A DNA stretch of 64,000 bases from Parasutterella muris (GTDB taxonomy: Bacteria > Pseudomonadota > Gammaproteobacteria > Burkholderiales > Burkholderiaceae_F). Positions 63,272-64,000 of this stretch are shown here, piece after piece. Location of the stretch: NCBI RefSeq assembly GCF_009767915.1, contig NZ_WSRP01000008.1, positions 17,652 through 81,651 on the forward strand, given 5' to 3'. The position numbers and the translations under genes are program-made. Positions within the stretch are counted from its first letter, which is position 1. The number at the start of each line of letters is the position of its first letter. The notes beneath the pieces are model-generated. The model did not search any database. It was not told the origin of the DNA and was given only the letters and a program-made list of their open reading frames with translations.

Positions 63272-64000
63272 ATGCTTGCGAAGACCATTGAGCATGTCAT
63301 CAAGGTAAATATCAAGGGCAAGGACTATCTGTACCAATTTCAAAATGCTTGGGATCCGGTCAAACAGCGTTCTTATAGCAAACACCGAATTACCCTTGGG
63401 CGCCTGATTGACGACAAGGTGGAATTGGGAAGGAAATTTCTTCGAGACAATCCTCAATACAAGGATGTTGAATTAACTTTTATCGATAACAAGCTCTGTC
63501 CGGTTGGTATTGAAGAAGTCAGCCTTCCTGTGGCACAAATTGTTTTGAGCCGGTCGGAAGCACTGAATGCCGGAGCCAGCTATGTATTAGAGCAAATTGC
63601 CAAGCAATCTGGAATAACTAAAGCTTTAAAGGCCGTCTTCCCTGAGCATTGGAAAGAGTTACTATCCTTAGCGATATTCTTAGTTATCCATCCTGACGCC
63701 ACTGTCTCCAACTACGATGTGATAGCACAAAACTCTCTCTATCCGGCTGCCGCTATACCCTCTCAAAGAATCTCCGAGATATTTGAATCCATCGATTATC
63801 AACCCTCTGTCGAGCAATATCTGAAGCTGCGTCTTGCCTCTAATAAAGCATTGGACAAGAACAGTTACTGGGCATTTGATACCACTTCAGTGTCTTCTTT
63901 CTCACAAACAATTCATAAGGTTACCTATGGGCATAACAAAGAAGACCCTGACATGGCCATGCTAAAGCTGGCGCTGCTGATCGATGAGAAGACAGCCGAG
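63272..64000 (+). CDS. IS1634 family transposase, 5' part
   Basis: Open frame of 243 codons without stop to the window end. It begins MLAKTIEHVIKVNIKGKDYL after GGAGGG. It has the features of IS1634/IS4-type DDE transposases: a WDPVKQRSYSKHRITLGRL-type N-terminal beta region, then YWAFDTTSVSS, with the first catalytic Asp in FDTTS, and YGHNKEDPDMAML. The second Asp and the Glu lie beyond the edge. Whether the element is intact cannot be seen. Confidence 0.82.
   Translation, partial: MLAKTIEHVIKVNIKGKDYLYQFQNAWDPVKQRSYSKHRITLGRLIDDKVELGRKFLRDNPQYKDVELTFIDNKLCPVGIEEVSLPVAQIVLSRSEALNAGASYVLEQIAKQSGITKALKAVFPEHWKELLSLAIFLVIHPDATVSNYDVIAQNSLYPAAAIPSQRISEIFESIDYQPSVEQYLKLRLASNKALDKNSYWAFDTTSVSSFSQTIHKVTYGHNKEDPDMAMLKLALLIDEKTAE

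Larger units (their letters stand above)
63181..64000 (+). mobile_element. IS1634-like insertion sequence, left part (boundary approximate)
   Basis: The transposase frame runs off the right end, so only the left part is visible. The terminal inverted repeat and target duplication cannot be fixed without the right end; the left limit given is a guess at the GC-rich hairpin. The region from 63131 on is AT-richer than the autotransporter. Confidence 0.5.

Noticed and set aside
1..64000. CRISPR array, prophage, or restriction/defence island
   Set aside because: No regularly spaced repeats, cas genes, phage structural genes or known defence genes were seen; only an IS at the right end.

Overview
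The window is a 64 kb stretch of a Gram-negative bacterial chromosome. The gene set and order (split heptose pathway, miaB-phoH-ybeY-corC-lnt, rsmA-surA-lptD facing amgK-murU, metG facing mrp, general porin of the Burkholderiales type) point to a betaproteobacterium. A Tat-exported flavoprotein with a separate tetrahaem cytochrome c, a large autotransporter and moderate GC suggest an anaerobic gut member of the Burkholderiales, probably Sutterellaceae (Sutterella/Parasutterella-like). This placement is inference; no rRNA is present to confirm it. Both ends are cut: the window opens inside purL and closes inside a transposase gene.

Layout. 1-5.6 kb: 3' part of purL, an unrecognised 383-residue protein, then a leftward membrane-protein group (two tandem DUF2721 proteins and an HdeD-like protein). 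5.6-15.5 kb: ruvX/yqgF, plsC and galU, a leftward ADP-heptose operon (hldA-hldD-gmhB-hldC), and a rightward LPS-core group (phosphomannomutase, waaC, waaA) coupled to thiD. 15.5-27.1 kb: tRNA-Met, apaH, then miaB-phoH-ybeY-corC-lnt, glyQ-glyS, a second plsC-like gene and ygjP. 27.1-33.5 kb: leftward lptD-surA-rsmA, divergent from amgK-murU. 33.5-40.3 kb: dusB-purH, tolB-pal-cpoB, and a CLC antiporter behind a structured leader. 40.4-46.7 kb: leftward accessory respiratory region: SulP transporter, CRP-type regulator, flavoprotein reductase, tetrahaem cytochrome c and porin. 46.8-59.5 kb: housekeeping and stress genes (metG, mrp, ferredoxin-NADP reductase, bepA, moaC, a LuxR-type regulator, an MFS transporter, two universal stress proteins, tcdA, a Nif3-like protein). 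59.5-64 kb: a 1188-residue autotransporter, then an IS1634-like element running off the end.

Functional themes. Much of the window builds or maintains the envelope: LPS inner core (hld, waa), LPS export (lptD with its chaperone surA and protease bepA), lipoprotein maturation (lnt), the Tol-Pal tail (tolB, pal, cpoB), cell-wall sugar recycling (amgK, murU), phospholipid acylation (two plsC) and porin/autotransporter. The accessory respiratory locus looks like a self-contained periplasmic reductase unit with its own regulator.

The most interesting signals are non-coding. A perfect 12-bp inverted repeat masks the ribosome-binding site of the CLC antiporter around an inner hairpin. Three mutually exclusive segments lie between the flavoprotein and cytochrome genes, the last being the cytochrome's ribosome-binding site. 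A hairpin masks the hdeD-like gene's ribosome-binding site. Several intrinsic-terminator hairpins sit only a few bases before the next start codon (rsmA, lnt, the MFS gene). Among proteins, TolB carries a twin-arginine motif and the LuxR-type regulator has Glu at the phospho-acceptor position.
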